DNA of 64,000 nt from Allorhodopirellula solitaria. GTDB lineage: Bacteria; Planctomycetota; Planctomycetia; Pirellulales; Pirellulaceae. Made by a program: the position numbers and the translations under genes. Shown here piece by piece: positions 16,770 through 27,500 of this stretch. The stretch covers positions 151,735-215,734 of the forward strand of contig NZ_SJPK01000010.1 in the NCBI RefSeq assembly GCF_007859855.1. The letters run 5' to 3'. Positions within the stretch are counted from its first letter, which is position 1. Every line of letters begins with the position of its first letter. The notes beneath the pieces are model-generated. The model was not told the DNA's origin. It saw only the letters and a list, made by a program, of their open reading frames with translations, and made no database searches.

Positions 16770-17678
16770 ATGCGAAATCGATTCCTCTATCGCCGCATTC
16801 GTGTCTCGCGTTCGCTCACCACTGGTGCGGCCCTTGCGATGGCGTGTTTCTTTGCTCACTACTCACCGGCGGTAGGGCAGGCCCCCACGCCCGGCGCCGG
16901 CGGCTACGCCGCTGGGCTTCCCGCCAATGCTGCCGGGGCAGCGGCCAATGAGGTGACCAAATTCAGTGGGAAGCTCAAGGACGCCCGCGGCAACGTGATC
17001 GTGGTCACGCGGGAGGACGGGACAGATTGCATGGTGCAGTTCCCCGACGAGATCACATCGTTGAAGTTCAGTGCGGCGGCCGTTCCCGGCTACCTCCGCC
17101 GAGGCACCCCCGTTCGCTTCGCGATGGCGATCGGACCCAATGGGGCCCCGATCAGCCCCGTGGAGAAGATTGAGATTTTCGCCCCGCTCGGTCCCGGCGC
17201 CGTCCCCCGCAATCAAACCGCTCAGTTCACACCGGGTGTGCACCAAGCCGGTCGCCAGGCTCGTCAACGAGGCGCCACGCCGGGAGGCCGCGTCGACGTG
17301 GTCGGTACCCTGCTGATGATCACGCCCCAAGGAGCCCTTGCCGTCCAAGCGGGGAACACTCCGGTAAAAACAATGGTTGCCCCCAACGCTGAGATTGAGA
17401 TTCAAATGAATAATCTCTCACTCGCACAAGCCGGAGACGAGGTCGAGGTGGAAGGGTTTTACAATCCACCTGATGAAACCAAGGTAAAGGCCCAACGGAT
17501 CAAGATCACCACCGATCGGGTGATCGGCGAAGCGCCGGCCCAACCCAATCGCAAAGAACGCTCCAAACGAAACAAAAACGCCCTACCAACGGACCAGCCC
17601 GATCCGACCGCCGACGGCGAAGCAGGCCCAGCGACACCCGGGCAAATCCCCACCGCGACCGACACACCTACCCCCTAA
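16770..17678 (+). CDS. exported protein of unknown function with Pro-rich tail
   Basis: A 302-residue protein with a long signal peptide (cleavage near YSPAVGQA). Two similar beta-rich regions follow, around residues 60-130 and 165-235 (DARGNVIVVTREDGTDC; VDVVGTLLMITPQGALAVQ). The last 60 residues are basic then Pro/Thr/Asp-rich and probably disordered. The beta regions look like small OB-fold or carbohydrate-binding-like modules; no family is assigned. Next gene starts 15 bases after the stop. Confidence 0.6.
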   Translation: MRNRFLYRRIRVSRSLTTGAALAMACFFAHYSPAVGQAPTPGAGGYAAGLPANAAGAAANEVTKFSGKLKDARGNVIVVTREDGTDCMVQFPDEITSLKFSAAAVPGYLRRGTPVRFAMAIGPNGAPISPVEKIEIFAPLGPGAVPRNQTAQFTPGVHQAGRQARQRGATPGGRVDVVGTLLMITPQGALAVQAGNTPVKTMVAPNAEIEIQMNNLSLAQAGDEVEVEGFYNPPDETKVKAQRIKITTDRVIGEAPAQPNRKERSKRNKNALPTDQPDPTADGEAGPATPGQIPTATDTPTP

Positions 17679-17692
17679 GACGAACACTCCCC

Positions 17693-18139
17693 ATGCTCCT
17701 CAACCAGCTCATTCATCCTGAAATCTCCGCGATTCTTGCAGCCTCCGGGCATCACAGCACGATCCTTATCGCCGACGGGAACTACCCCGCGCTGAACAAG
17801 CGTGGGCCGCATGCCAAACTCGTCAGCATGAACCTCTCGCCCGGTTTGATCACCTGCAACCAAGCCTTGCAGGCCCTGTTATCGGCTGTCCCGGTGGAAG
17901 CAGCGATGACGATGCAAACAGAGACCGAGGGCCCTTACGCACTCGATGGCGACCCGCCCGTCTGGGATGACTACCGCAAATCGCTCGCTGCCGCAGGCTC
18001 AGAGGTCGTGCTGCAACCACTCGAAAAATGGGCGTTCTATGACCAAGTCATCACGCCCGACCATGTCCTCACGATCCAAACCGGCGATCAACAACGCTAC
18101 GCAAATCTTTTGCTGAACATCGGCGTACGAATGGATTAA
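17693..18139 (+). CDS. RbsD/FucU family sugar mutarotase
   Basis: A 148-residue protein of the RbsD/FucU family, which interconverts anomers or ring forms of ribose or fucose. GHHSTILIADGNYPAL near residues 19-34 holds the catalytic His (His20 or 21) and Asp. The DGNYP form is closer to FucU (DGNFP) than RbsD, and the C-terminal EKWAFYDQ is typical of the family. Cytoplasmic. No fucose or ribose operon surrounds it, so its sugar is uncertain. Confidence 0.85.
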   Translation: MLLNQLIHPEISAILAASGHHSTILIADGNYPALNKRGPHAKLVSMNLSPGLITCNQALQALLSAVPVEAAMTMQTETEGPYALDGDPPVWDDYRKSLAAAGSEVVLQPLEKWAFYDQVITPDHVLTIQTGDQQRYANLLLNIGVRMD

Positions 18140-18243
18140 GCCCATTCGAAGTTGGCTCATGTGTCTCGCCACTTATCCGGTGGTGTTCGCTTGCGATCGA
18201 ACCATCGGCTATTTTCTTCAACGCCCTCGGCGAGCTGCCTCTG

Positions 18244-19341
18244 CTAAACGCCGAGCCACCACGCTCCCAGTGAGATCCAGATTGGGATGAGGACGAGGCC
18301 GGCCAGTGACGTTGAGAGCACGACCCGCAGGGCAGTTGCCGTATCCCCATGATAGAGTCTCGTCAGCACAATCGGGAATACGGCCGAAGACATCGCCGCT
18401 TGCAACAGCAGCACATGTTTCATGTCGGTTTGGATCGCCCACGCTCCCGCCACACTGAGCATGATCACCGGCATCAGTAGCTGGCGAAATCCAATCGAAA
18501 GAAAGATCACCGGAGCTGCCCCGGTCCACTGCGCCGCACGGAGGAAATCAATGATGATCGCGCCGCTGAGCAGCAAGCCCATCGGGATCGACGCACCTGC
18601 TAGGAGATGAATCGATTTCATCAGGGAGGAAGGAATCAACGTGTCCCAGCCGAGCGTGCGAATCGAAAGAGCGATCGCAACGGCAATCAAAGGCGCACTG
18701 GTCAGTGCGCGGAGGATTTTCCCCATCCACCCCAAACGCAAGAAACCCCGTGGCGGAGGAGCACTGGGCTGCTCAGCCGCATGAACGGGCGAGTTGCCAC
18801 CGGAGATGATCGCGATCCCCACACTCCATAAAGCCAGATCAACACCCACGTTGTGCAAAATCAGCTCGACCTCGGCACTCGGATAGAAAATTTGCGACAG
18901 TGGCAGTGGAATGTATCCGTAATTGGCGATGCCGGCGCAGATCGCGAAAGCGCGTTGTTGAGCATCCGTTTTCAGACCCATCCACGGACCGATGCACCGG
19001 GCGATCGCCCATGCCAAGAGCAGCCCGCAGGTGGTCAGGCCAAAACCGAATACCGGGGGCACCCAAGCCGTCGAGAGTGCGTCGAGCGAATCATCATTGA
19101 GGATGCGGTCGAGAAAGAGCGCAGGCATCAGCACATTGGCGGTAATCTTGGCCAGCGAAAAGTCAGCTTCGCGAGACAGCCATTTCTGCGACCGGCAGAA
19201 CGCGCCGATACCAATGATCAGAAACACGCCCAGCACACTGCCGACGATCTGCGTGAACTGCATCCAAAAGGGGGCGTGGGCGATATCCGTCACCGCGAGC
19301 CCGTAGCCCGATCCCAAGGTGATGCCGGTAAGCGGTGTCAT
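18244..19341 (-). CDS. AEC family (auxin efflux carrier-like) transporter
   Basis: A 365-residue integral membrane protein with about ten hydrophobic helices in two groups split by a polar region, as in the AEC/bile-acid superfamily. LMPALFLDRIL and GIANYGYIPLPL are typical conserved segments near the helix breaks. The frame is open to 19383, but the ATG at 19341 overlaps the upstream stop as ATGA, pointing to coupled translation and this start. Substrate unknown; relatives export carboxylates or amino acids. Confidence 0.82.
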   Translation of the reverse strand: MTPLTGITLGSGYGLAVTDIAHAPFWMQFTQIVGSVLGVFLIIGIGAFCRSQKWLSREADFSLAKITANVLMPALFLDRILNDDSLDALSTAWVPPVFGFGLTTCGLLLAWAIARCIGPWMGLKTDAQQRAFAICAGIANYGYIPLPLSQIFYPSAEVELILHNVGVDLALWSVGIAIISGGNSPVHAAEQPSAPPPRGFLRLGWMGKILRALTSAPLIAVAIALSIRTLGWDTLIPSSLMKSIHLLAGASIPMGLLLSGAIIIDFLRAAQWTGAAPVIFLSIGFRQLLMPVIMLSVAGAWAIQTDMKHVLLLQAAMSSAVFPIVLTRLYHGDTATALRVVLSTSLAGLVLIPIWISLGAWWLGV

Positions 19342-19940
19342 GCCGGCAAACAATCCTGCAGCAAGAGCTGCCACTCCGTCCACTGAATCTGCTCGAGGTT
19401 AGCAATCCGCTCCGCATCCTGCTGCCGGCAGGCTGCTTCGACAGCGTTGATGAACTGATAGGCGTCGCGATGGTCATCGGGATACCGCCTCGCCAACTCA
19501 TCGAGCACAGCGTGCCCACCAACCCGGCGGAACCAATAGGCTGTATTGGAATAATCCCCCTCCCGGCGATGCATGATGCCATGCCAGAAGCTGCCCGCCG
19601 GCGACGAATCGTCCTGGCTAATCGTGTGGCTGCGATCCAATTCCCCCGCGAGCAGCCATAATCCGGACATCGCCAGCGGGGGCAATGGGGCATTTCCCCC
19701 CTCATTCGTGGCCAAACGCAGTGCGGTGGGACGGCCGAGCAGGCGGGCCAACTCCGCCGCGGGGGGACCCGCGCCGAGCCCGGGCATCGGTGCCTCCGTG
19801 ATCGCAGTGCCTAGTTCAGGGGAAAAGCGGTCCAAGGTGGGGGCGAAAAATTCGTCGATGCGAGGCATGGCGGGGCACAGATCGAGAGCATGAAAACGGA
19901 GAGCTGCCGACGGTCCGATTTCCTCCGACTCGGTAGCCAC
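19338..19940 (-). CDS. conserved hypothetical protein upstream of the AEC transporter
   Basis: A 200-residue soluble protein with a conserved core FWHGIMHRREGDYSNTAYWF and RVGGHAVLDEL in the C-terminal half; I recall this pattern from planctomycetes and a few other bacteria, always unassigned. His, Glu and Tyr residues in the core could be catalytic or metal binding. It overlaps the transporter gene by 4 bases, suggesting a shared function. Start ATG at 19940. Confidence 0.65.
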   Translation of the reverse strand: MATESEEIGPSAALRFHALDLCPAMPRIDEFFAPTLDRFSPELGTAITEAPMPGLGAGPPAAELARLLGRPTALRLATNEGGNAPLPPLAMSGLWLLAGELDRSHTISQDDSSPAGSFWHGIMHRREGDYSNTAYWFRRVGGHAVLDELARRYPDDHRDAYQFINAVEAACRQQDAERIANLEQIQWTEWQLLLQDCLPA

Positions 19941-20048
19941 CAGCGGCGATTTTACTGAAGGCTACCGGTTGAGCGATTGGATTGCTAGACTGCAGGCATC
20001 GAGGACCTTTCTTTCATACCCCCGCTCCTGCTTGCCGACGCCCAACCC

Positions 20049-21776
20049 ATGTCAGTGACCGAGAATCCGGACTCCACTCCGCCTTCCGCTACCCCCGATC
20101 CATCCGCCAACACTGCGGAGACTCCCGCCAGTAGCACTGCGGGAACTCCCGCCGAAAGCGCTGCGGGGACTCCCGCCGAAAGCTCGGCCCCCAGCACACC
20201 TCCTCCGGCGAACGAAAACGCCCCGGCAAACGAAAATGCTGGCGAGAAGGCTGCTCCAACTAGCGAGAGTGCGGCGGGACCGAAGAAATCCAAAGCACCG
20301 CTGCCCCGAATCGGCAGCGGCCCGCTCGCCGCCCGCGGGCTCGGTGTCGCCAAACCACAATCACCCGCCGCGGTCTCGACCGAAGACCTCGAGGGCGCCA
20401 AACCCAAGGCGGGCGGCAAGTCAGGTAGCGGGAAAAAGAAAAAGGCGCCCCGCCCACGCCTGGCTGGTGAATCGGACGAGGACGTCGCCCAAGAGAAAAA
20501 GACACAGGCCCCCAAACCCGGTAAGGTCCACGTTCCCAATATCCGCCACGACCTGTCGGACGACCTCCAAGCCGAACTCGAAGCGACCCTAGCCGACTCG
20601 GACTTGGAGTCGTTCTATGGCGGCACCGCGGGTCTACCCGATCGCCGCGAACCTCTCGCCGAAGGTGCCCGCGTTCAAGCGACCGTCCTGAAGATCAAAG
20701 AAGACACCGTCTTCGTCTCCCTGGGCGGCCCCGACGAAGGCACCGTTCCCTTTGAACAGTTCACCGAGGCCGAACCGACTCCAGGCAGCGCCGTCGAAGT
20801 ACTGATCCGCGGCTTCAGTCGTGAAGATGGTCTGTACTCGTGCTCCTTGCCCGGATCAGCAATCGAAGTCAGTGATTGGGACGATATCGATGAGGGATCG
20901 GTCGTCGAAGCACTCGTGACAGGACACAATACCGGCGGCTTGGAGTGCCAGGTCGGGTCGATCCGAGCATTCATGCCGATCAGCCAAGTCACCGAATACC
21001 GCGTTGAAGATCTATCTGAATTCGTTGACCAAAAAATGATTTGCCTCGTCAACGAAGCCAACGCGCGGCGTGGCAATCTCGTCATCAGCCGACGGGCGAT
21101 CCTCGAACGTGAACGGGAATCCAAACGCCAGGAACAGCTCGAACAGATCGAGGCCGGCGACATTCTCGAAGGCGTCGTGCGGAGCGTTCGCGATTTCGGT
21201 GCTTTCGTCGACCTCGGTGGTCTCGACGGCCTAATCCACGTTAGCAAGTTGAGCTGGGATCGGGTCAAACACCCCAGCGACGTGATCCAGGAAGGCCAAA
21301 AAGTGAAGGTCAAGGTCGATAAGATCGACAAGCAGACCGGCAAAATCGGTCTGTCCTACCGCGACCTGCTCGAGAACCCTTGGGATACCGCCGAGAGCGA
21401 ATTCGCCGTCGGTTCCCTGCATGCGGGCACAGTGACGAAAACCGCCGATTTCGGCTGTTTCGTGCGACTGGCCGCTGGCGTCGAAGGACTCGTCCACATC
21501 AGCGAATTGGCTAACCACCGGGTGTCCAAGGTCAGCAGCGTGGTCAACGCGGGAGACGTTGTCGAAGTCAAAGTCCTGAGCTTCGATCGCGATGCTCAAA
21601 AGATTGGACTCTCGATCAAAGCCGCCCAGGCCGCCCATGAGCCGGTGGCGACGAAAACGGAAGAAGAAGTCGACGAGCCACCACGCGAAGTCGCGATTCA
21701 ACCGCAGCACAGCGGCCCGCTCAAGGGCGGCAACAACCGGGACACCGGTGGCGAGCGTTTCGGACTGCGTTGGTAG
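20049..21776 (+). CDS. S1-domain RNA-binding protein (ribosomal protein S1-like)
   Basis: A 575-residue protein. Residues 1-180 are low complexity, rich in Ala, Pro, Ser, Thr and Glu then Lys, and surely disordered. After that come four S1 domains: about 205-275 (GARVQATVLKIKED), 290-355, 375-445 (GDILEGVVRSVRDFGAFVDL, GLIHVSKLSW) and 460-530 (GTVTKTADFGCFVRL, GLVHISEL). The last two are the best conserved. Such proteins bind mRNA on the ribosome. The long disordered N-terminus is unusual for S1 and may be planctomycete-specific. ymdB begins 14 bases downstream. Confidence 0.88.
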   Translation: MSVTENPDSTPPSATPDPSANTAETPASSTAGTPAESAAGTPAESSAPSTPPPANENAPANENAGEKAAPTSESAAGPKKSKAPLPRIGSGPLAARGLGVAKPQSPAAVSTEDLEGAKPKAGGKSGSGKKKKAPRPRLAGESDEDVAQEKKTQAPKPGKVHVPNIRHDLSDDLQAELEATLADSDLESFYGGTAGLPDRREPLAEGARVQATVLKIKEDTVFVSLGGPDEGTVPFEQFTEAEPTPGSAVEVLIRGFSREDGLYSCSLPGSAIEVSDWDDIDEGSVVEALVTGHNTGGLECQVGSIRAFMPISQVTEYRVEDLSEFVDQKMICLVNEANARRGNLVISRRAILERERESKRQEQLEQIEAGDILEGVVRSVRDFGAFVDLGGLDGLIHVSKLSWDRVKHPSDVIQEGQKVKVKVDKIDKQTGKIGLSYRDLLENPWDTAESEFAVGSLHAGTVTKTADFGCFVRLAAGVEGLVHISELANHRVSKVSSVVNAGDVVEVKVLSFDRDAQKIGLSIKAAQAAHEPVATKTEEEVDEPPREVAIQPQHSGPLKGGNNRDTGGERFGLRW

Positions 21777-21789
21777 GTGACGTTCAGCA

Positions 21790-22584
21790 GTGCGATTTTT
21801 GTTCCTTGGCGACGTTGTCGGTAAGCCGGGCTACTCGGCTGTGCTCGACCGCGCCGCGGCACTAAAAACAGAGCACCGGCTCGACGCGGTCGTCGTCAAT
21901 GCGGAGAACGCAGCCGACGGCGCCGGTTTGATGCCGCGGCAGTACCGGCGCCTCATCGATGCGGGCGTCGACGCGATCACCATGGGCGATCACATCTATC
22001 GTCGCGCCGAGATCATTCCCGTATTGCAGGAAAGCGAACGGATTGTCAAACCGGCCAACTATCCCGCGGCGGCCGCCGGTCGCCCCTGGGTGATCGTGCC
22101 CACCCCGGCCGGCCGGCTCGGCGTGATCTCGATCCTCGGCCGCGTGTTCACCCGACCAGTGGATTGCCCCTTCTCCGCCGTCGATCAGGCACTCGAAGAC
22201 ATGGCTGGGCAAACCGACGCCATTCTCGTTGACATGCACGCCGAGGCAACGGGTGAAAAACAAACCATCGCCCGCTATCTCGATGGCCGGGTGACCGCCG
22301 TCTTGGGAACCCACAGCCATGTGCCAACCGCCGACGCTCACGTGATGGCCGATGGCACCGCCATGCAGTGCGACGTTGGCATGTGTGGACCTTACGACAG
22401 CATCATCGGCCGCGATGTGGGCCGCGTTACCAAGACGACGATCACCTTCGAGCCCTGCCACTTTTACGTCGCCACCCGCGACGTGAGACTCTGTGGCGCA
22501 ATCGTCGAATCCAACGCAGAAGGGCTGGCCAGCTCCATCGAGCGATTTGAAGAGTCGATCGATGGCGATGGACCGAACCGGTGA
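21790..22584 (+). CDS. YmdB family metallophosphoesterase
   Basis: A 264-residue member of the YmdB/TIGR00282 family, cyclic-nucleotide phosphodiesterase-like enzymes. MRFLFLGDVVGKPGY holds the first Asp metal ligand, VNAENAADG and MGDH further ligands, LVDMHAEATGEK and LGTHSHVPTAD the His ligands. Start is GTG at 21790. In Bacillus YmdB affects biofilm and sporulation choices. It follows the S1-protein gene by 14 bases and is likely cotranscribed. Confidence 0.9.
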   Translation: MRFLFLGDVVGKPGYSAVLDRAAALKTEHRLDAVVVNAENAADGAGLMPRQYRRLIDAGVDAITMGDHIYRRAEIIPVLQESERIVKPANYPAAAAGRPWVIVPTPAGRLGVISILGRVFTRPVDCPFSAVDQALEDMAGQTDAILVDMHAEATGEKQTIARYLDGRVTAVLGTHSHVPTADAHVMADGTAMQCDVGMCGPYDSIIGRDVGRVTKTTITFEPCHFYVATRDVRLCGAIVESNAEGLASSIERFEESIDGDGPNR

Positions 22585-22684
22585 GGGAAGCGGGAACAGC
22601 ATCGGATCCCCTGCTAGCTTAGCCGATCGTTCGATATGCTACAATTTCTTATAGTCGTATCCGACAAACCAAGGGAGAGAATGG

Positions 22685-23158
22685 ATGTCTGTGGCCGAAG
22701 AGATCGCTCGTTTAAACCAACTTCGTGAGCAAGGCGCGATCACGGAAGATGAATTCCATGCCGCCAAAGCCAAGGCGATCGACGGGTCGTCGTCTAGCGG
22801 GGCGCCTGGTCCGTTCCCCATGTCGGGCACATCAGCCAACCAAATGGCGATGTTGCTGCACTTCTCCCAATACCTCGGGTTCATGATTCCGCTGCTCGGA
22901 TTTGCCGCCCCCATACTGTTCTGGCAATTGAAAAAAGACGAGATTCCTGAGCTCGATATCCATGGCCGAATCGTCGCCAATTGGCTGCTCTCATCGTTGA
23001 TCTATTACATGGTCTGCGCCCTGTTAACGCTCGTTTTGATTGGGTTCGTGGGGGTGATCATTCTTGCCGCCCTGTCGCTGATCTATCCGATCATCGGCGG
23101 CATCAAAGCCAACGACGGTGAACCCTGGAACTATCCCGGCAGCATCCGCTTCTTCTAG
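22685..23158 (+). CDS. SHOCT/DUF4870 membrane protein
   Basis: A 157-residue protein. The first 35 residues form a SHOCT-like helical hairpin (EEIARLNQLREQGAITEDEF), followed by a linker and a DUF4870 membrane domain with three or four helices (HFSQYLGFMIPLLGF; GRIVANWLLSSLIYYMVCALLTLVLIGFV in two segments). A GGGAGAG ribosome site lies about 8 bases before the ATG at 22685. Function unknown; relatives are small Tic20-like membrane proteins. Confidence 0.85.
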   Translation: MSVAEEIARLNQLREQGAITEDEFHAAKAKAIDGSSSSGAPGPFPMSGTSANQMAMLLHFSQYLGFMIPLLGFAAPILFWQLKKDEIPELDIHGRIVANWLLSSLIYYMVCALLTLVLIGFVGVIILAALSLIYPIIGGIKANDGEPWNYPGSIRFF

Positions 23159-23200
23159 GTCAGCCTCTTTTTTGGACGGTCTCTCACTGCTTGCGTGAGC

Positions 23201-24271
23201 TCAGGACCGCGACTCTCCCGGCGGCGTGACCTGGATGTTTGTTGACAGGTGTTCTTGCGTGGTTCGCTGAATGTCGTCGGCTTGGGATTGCCGTCGCACT
23301 CGCCGCACCGTCTTAGAACTCGAGAGCCGACCGAGATGGATGACGGGCTCGCCAGGTTGAACCGCTGGCAGCGTCGTCATGCCGATCACGATTCCGTCAA
23401 AGGGAGCCTCCAAACGATTGTGGTCCTCTTGAATCAGGCTGCTATTTGTCGCCAGCGGTTGACCGGCAACCACGGTTGAACCCGGTGAGACGTGCATTTC
23501 CATGAAACCGCCGCGTTCGGCACGGACCCATTTCGTCGTCCGTAATTTGACCTGATTCTCGGGCACTTCGGGGTCGCCATCGAGCATATCGAGTTCTTTG
23601 AGGACATTGACGATGCCGCGAGACATGCACTCCAACACCGAGGGCTCGACCTTCCAAACCTCTCCGCCTTCGACGACAATTGTGGGGCATCCTGCCGTGG
23701 TGGCTTCGCGGCGAAAGGATCCCTTGGGGCCGCGATTATCCAGAATCACCCCCGCTCCGAAGGCCGTCGCCAAACGCAGGCATTCGGGCTCGTTGAAATC
23801 GGCCCGCGCGTTAGGGTAATTTGTGCGGCGAACGGCGGCGGTGTGCAAATCGATGCCGTAATCGCAACGCGAGACGATCGAATCGAAGATCACGCGGGCC
23901 ATCCGCGTCGCCATGCTGCCGCCGGCGTGGCCGGGAAAACAGCGATTGAGATCTCGACGGTCGGGCAGGTACCGGGAGTGCCGTTCGAATCCGAGCACGT
24001 TGAGGACCGGGATCATGATCAAATTGCCCCGAGCAGGGCCCCATTGCGGGTCACTGATCAGCGAGCGGATTGCCCCGGTTCCATTGAGTTCATCGCCATG
24101 CAGGGCGCCGGTCACAAACAGGGTTGCCCCCGGCTCGGCACCTCGGATAACACGGATAGGGATGGTGATGTTCCGGCCGCTATAGCTTTCGGTAATCTCC
24201 AGTTCGGTATTCAGGTACGTGCCTGCCGCGACATCGCGGCCAAACCAGGTTTGATTCTTCCAATCATTCAT
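23201..24271 (-). CDS. succinylglutamate desuccinylase/aspartoacylase family hydrolase
   Basis: A 356-residue zinc hydrolase of the AstE/AspA (M14-like) family. Metal ligands are His and Glu in GALHGDELNG and His in DLHTAA; NRCFPG, RREATTAG and VVEGGE are further active-site segments. The last 120 residues form a separate beta domain resembling a lipoyl/biotin-like or barrel-sandwich hybrid fold (GGFMEMHVSPGSTVVAGQ). Members remove acyl groups from acyl-amino acids. It stands alone on the minus strand; substrate not determined. Confidence 0.85.
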   Translation of the reverse strand: MNDWKNQTWFGRDVAAGTYLNTELEITESYSGRNITIPIRVIRGAEPGATLFVTGALHGDELNGTGAIRSLISDPQWGPARGNLIMIPVLNVLGFERHSRYLPDRRDLNRCFPGHAGGSMATRMARVIFDSIVSRCDYGIDLHTAAVRRTNYPNARADFNEPECLRLATAFGAGVILDNRGPKGSFRREATTAGCPTIVVEGGEVWKVEPSVLECMSRGIVNVLKELDMLDGDPEVPENQVKLRTTKWVRAERGGFMEMHVSPGSTVVAGQPLATNSSLIQEDHNRLEAPFDGIVIGMTTLPAVQPGEPVIHLGRLSSSKTVRRVRRQSQADDIQRTTQEHLSTNIQVTPPGESRS

Positions 24272-24520
24272 CGCGTATTCATCAGTTTCAACGAGGTACC
24301 ACGCGACGGGCCAGGGTTTCGCGGGGCTCTCATTCTACGCCATAAGCCCAGGTTTGGTCAGGAATGCTGAGAACGAAGAACAAAAAACAGCGAAAGCCGA
24401 CTTGACGTCGCCGCCCGCGAGATCGTACAGCCAAGTCACTCGGAAGGTTTCCGTATCAAATCGAAAAGGATTTCGAGAGGATTCGAGAGCTTTCCGAATT
24501 TTGTCCATGCCTCACGCGAA

Positions 24521-24527
24521 GAAGGAG
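24521..24527 (+). promoter_or_regulatory. Shine-Dalgarno for the secretin TTG start
   Basis: GAAGGAG lies 7 bases before a TTG at 24535 and supports that codon as the start, giving a 54-residue N-terminal extension before the signal peptide. The ATG at 24697 begins the signal peptide directly and has no comparable site. Confidence 0.5.
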
Positions 24528-24534
24528 TGTCGCG

Positions 24535-27500
24535 TTGATCCGCTCACAACAGCCATCTAGGCAGAAGAGTTCCCCCCGTATCGCCGCCCGCCAAGTCGCC
24601 ACGTCGACGCGATCGGTTCTCGACCATTCCCACCGGGATCGCCTCGATGCTGACGGTGAATCCGTTCCGCAGCCTGCGACTCGATCACGCAAACGCATGG
24701 CTCGGCGAGCCCTGCTGCCCGGATGTCTGCTCGGATGCCTGCTCTTCAACGCAGTACCGGCCCACGCCCAATTCTCCCTCCCCGACTCGATGACAGCCGG
24801 TGCGAAGTCAGCACCCAACGCTGCCGACATCGGGTCGCTGATCGAGAAGATCGACGAAGCCCTCGCGGCGAAGAACTACACCGGTGCGGTGCAGCTCTAT
24901 CGCACCGCATCCAAAGCGGCGCCGAACAATGCGGATCTGCAGCAGCGACGAGCTCGCTTGGTAGCACGCGGCATCGATGCCAAACTTCTCGACCTCGCGC
25001 CGAGCTCCCAAACGCCTTCGTCTTTACAGACGATCGATGCTGATACCGCGGCCCAGCCGATCGGTGCCACAACTGACTCGAGCAATCCTGCCACATGGCC
25101 GCTCGCACGTCGACAACAAGAAACGCGACGTTGGACCGCGATGGGCCGAACCGCCCTGGATCGTGGCGACGTTACCAAAGCCTATGAGTACGCGTCGGCG
25201 GCACAGAAGCTCGGCGTGGCTCAGAGCGAGTTCCAACCCGGAGACGCTCGCCCCTGGCAACTGTTGCTTGACGTTCAGTCCGCCGCCCGCCGCCAGGGAA
25301 TCGATCTGAGCAAGATCAAACCGTCCACACCGGCGACCTCGCCGGGTGGGGGTGTGTTGCCGATCGGCCAAGCAGGCCAAAACTCACCGGGGTCCATGGT
25401 CGCCCAGGCCGGAGGGGCCTTCACCCCTGGTGCTTCCTCCGGTATCCAGCAAGTGCAAGCCACTGCGCCGGAGAGCGGTAATGCGAACGCATCGGAAGGT
25501 GAACGACTCTACGCCTCTGGATTGCAGTTACTCACCACCGGAAAGCAGGCCGAAGCACGCGCCCAATTTGTCAAAGCGTGGGAGTATGAAGCGGAACTGC
25601 CCACCGAAACACGGCGGGCCCTGCAAGACAAACTCACCCTGCTGCAGCCTTCTCGGATGCCAGCCACCAATACACCCAGCGAGCCACTGACCCCGATCCA
25701 AAAAGCGGATCTCGAAGCGGCGCAACAGGTCAAACGGCTCTACCGTGAGGTCACAACCGAACTCGCCAAAGCCAACGAAAAACGCGAGAACGCACCACTT
25801 GAAGCCATCGACGACCTCGAGCGTTTGGCCCGCAAGGTAGATGGGGCGAACATCGACGAAGCCTCCAAAGCATCGCTCACGGCGATGGTCGGACGGGCCG
25901 TCAGTGAACAAAACGCGTACGTCGCAGCCAACCGAGCCAAGATCGAACTCGATCTCTCCAACGAACGCATTCGTACCGAGATGGCCACCGAGGACGCTCG
26001 CGAGATTCGCGTCGACGAGGAAATCTCGCTGTTAGTCGATAGCTTTAACGACCTCATGGACCAGAAACGCTACGACGAAGCCCTGGTGATCGCGAAACAG
26101 GTCGGTGAACTGAAACCCGATTCGACGATTGCGATGACGATGGCTCACAACAGCCGGCAACAGGTTCGTTTGCAAATGAGCAACGACATCACCGCTGCGG
26201 CGGAGGAAGGTTTCGTTAGCAATATGCAGTCCCTCGACCGAGCGATGATCGCTCCCGATCCCGATCGCCCATTCTCGTTCCAGGACGCCAAGGACTGGGA
26301 AGCACTCTCACGCCGTCGCCTGGCGACGAAGGACCAACAAACTCGGCTGAGTCCACGCGAACAAGAAATTAAGCGTCAACTCGAAACCAGTGTCGAGATG
26401 AAGTATCGCAACAGCCCACTCGGCGAAGTCCTCGATGAGCTGTCCGCCATCACCGGCGTACCGATCGTGATGGACCAACGCGCCTTGGCGGCGATCCGTG
26501 TCAATCGCGATACACCGGTTTCCAAGTCGGTCAACAGCCGCTTGCCGCTCAAGAGTGCGTTGAACATCTTGCTCGAAGATCTCGATCTCACCTACGTACT
26601 CAAGAACGATGTTCTCAACGTCACCAGCCGCGAGGCCCGACGCACGATGACGACCTCGCGAACCTACCGTGTGGCCGACCTCGTCACTCCAATTCCGAAC
26701 TTCATCTCGGGGTATGAACATGGCCTAGCAGGAGCACTGAAGTCAGCCTACCAGATGGTCCGGCCGACGACGGACGTTCAGGTAACGCCCGTTTCGATGG
26801 CCGGCCTCGGCGGTGGGATGGCGAGTAATTCTGCCGAAGAGCTCGGCAAGAATATGCTCGGCCAGTACAGCCCGATGGGCGGCAACGCCGCATTCGCGGG
26901 CGGTATCGGCAGTGGCCTCGGGGCCGCCGGACCCATGCCTTCCGGGCGTGGGGGCGGATCGATCGCTAACTTCAGCCAGCTAATCCAGTTGATTCAAACG
27001 ACTGTCGAACCTGACTCCTGGGAAGCACTGGGAGGCGTCGGAACGATGGCCCCCTATCCTCAGAACCTGTCCTTGGTCATCAGCACAACGAGCGATGTCC
27101 ATGATCAAATCGTCGACTTGCTCGAATCACTGCGTCGACTGCAAAACCTGCAGATCACCATCGAAGTCCGATTCATCACGCTCTCGGATAACTTCTATGA
27201 GCAAATCGGTATCGATTTTGATGTGCAATTCGACGACAACGCCCAAGCCATCCCCGCGGATGATTCGGGTCCTGCAGTGACGATCGGACTTAGCGATGGA
27301 GTGGGGACTCCTACGAATGACCTCGACATTCGGCTGGACAACCAAACTTTCGGTGGCTCCACTCCTCCGTTCAATGCTCCCAGTGCCGTTTCCTCGATCG
27401 GCTTTGCCATCCTCAGCGATATCGAAGCTTACTTCTTCCTGCAGGCTGCTCAGGGTGACAACCGCAGCAATATCATGCAGGCACCGAAGGTGACGCTATT

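Noticed and set aside
21862..22602. Long open frame on the minus strand opposite ymdB
   Set aside because: It mirrors the codon bias of ymdB in a GC-rich genome, has no family match, and ymdB itself is clear.
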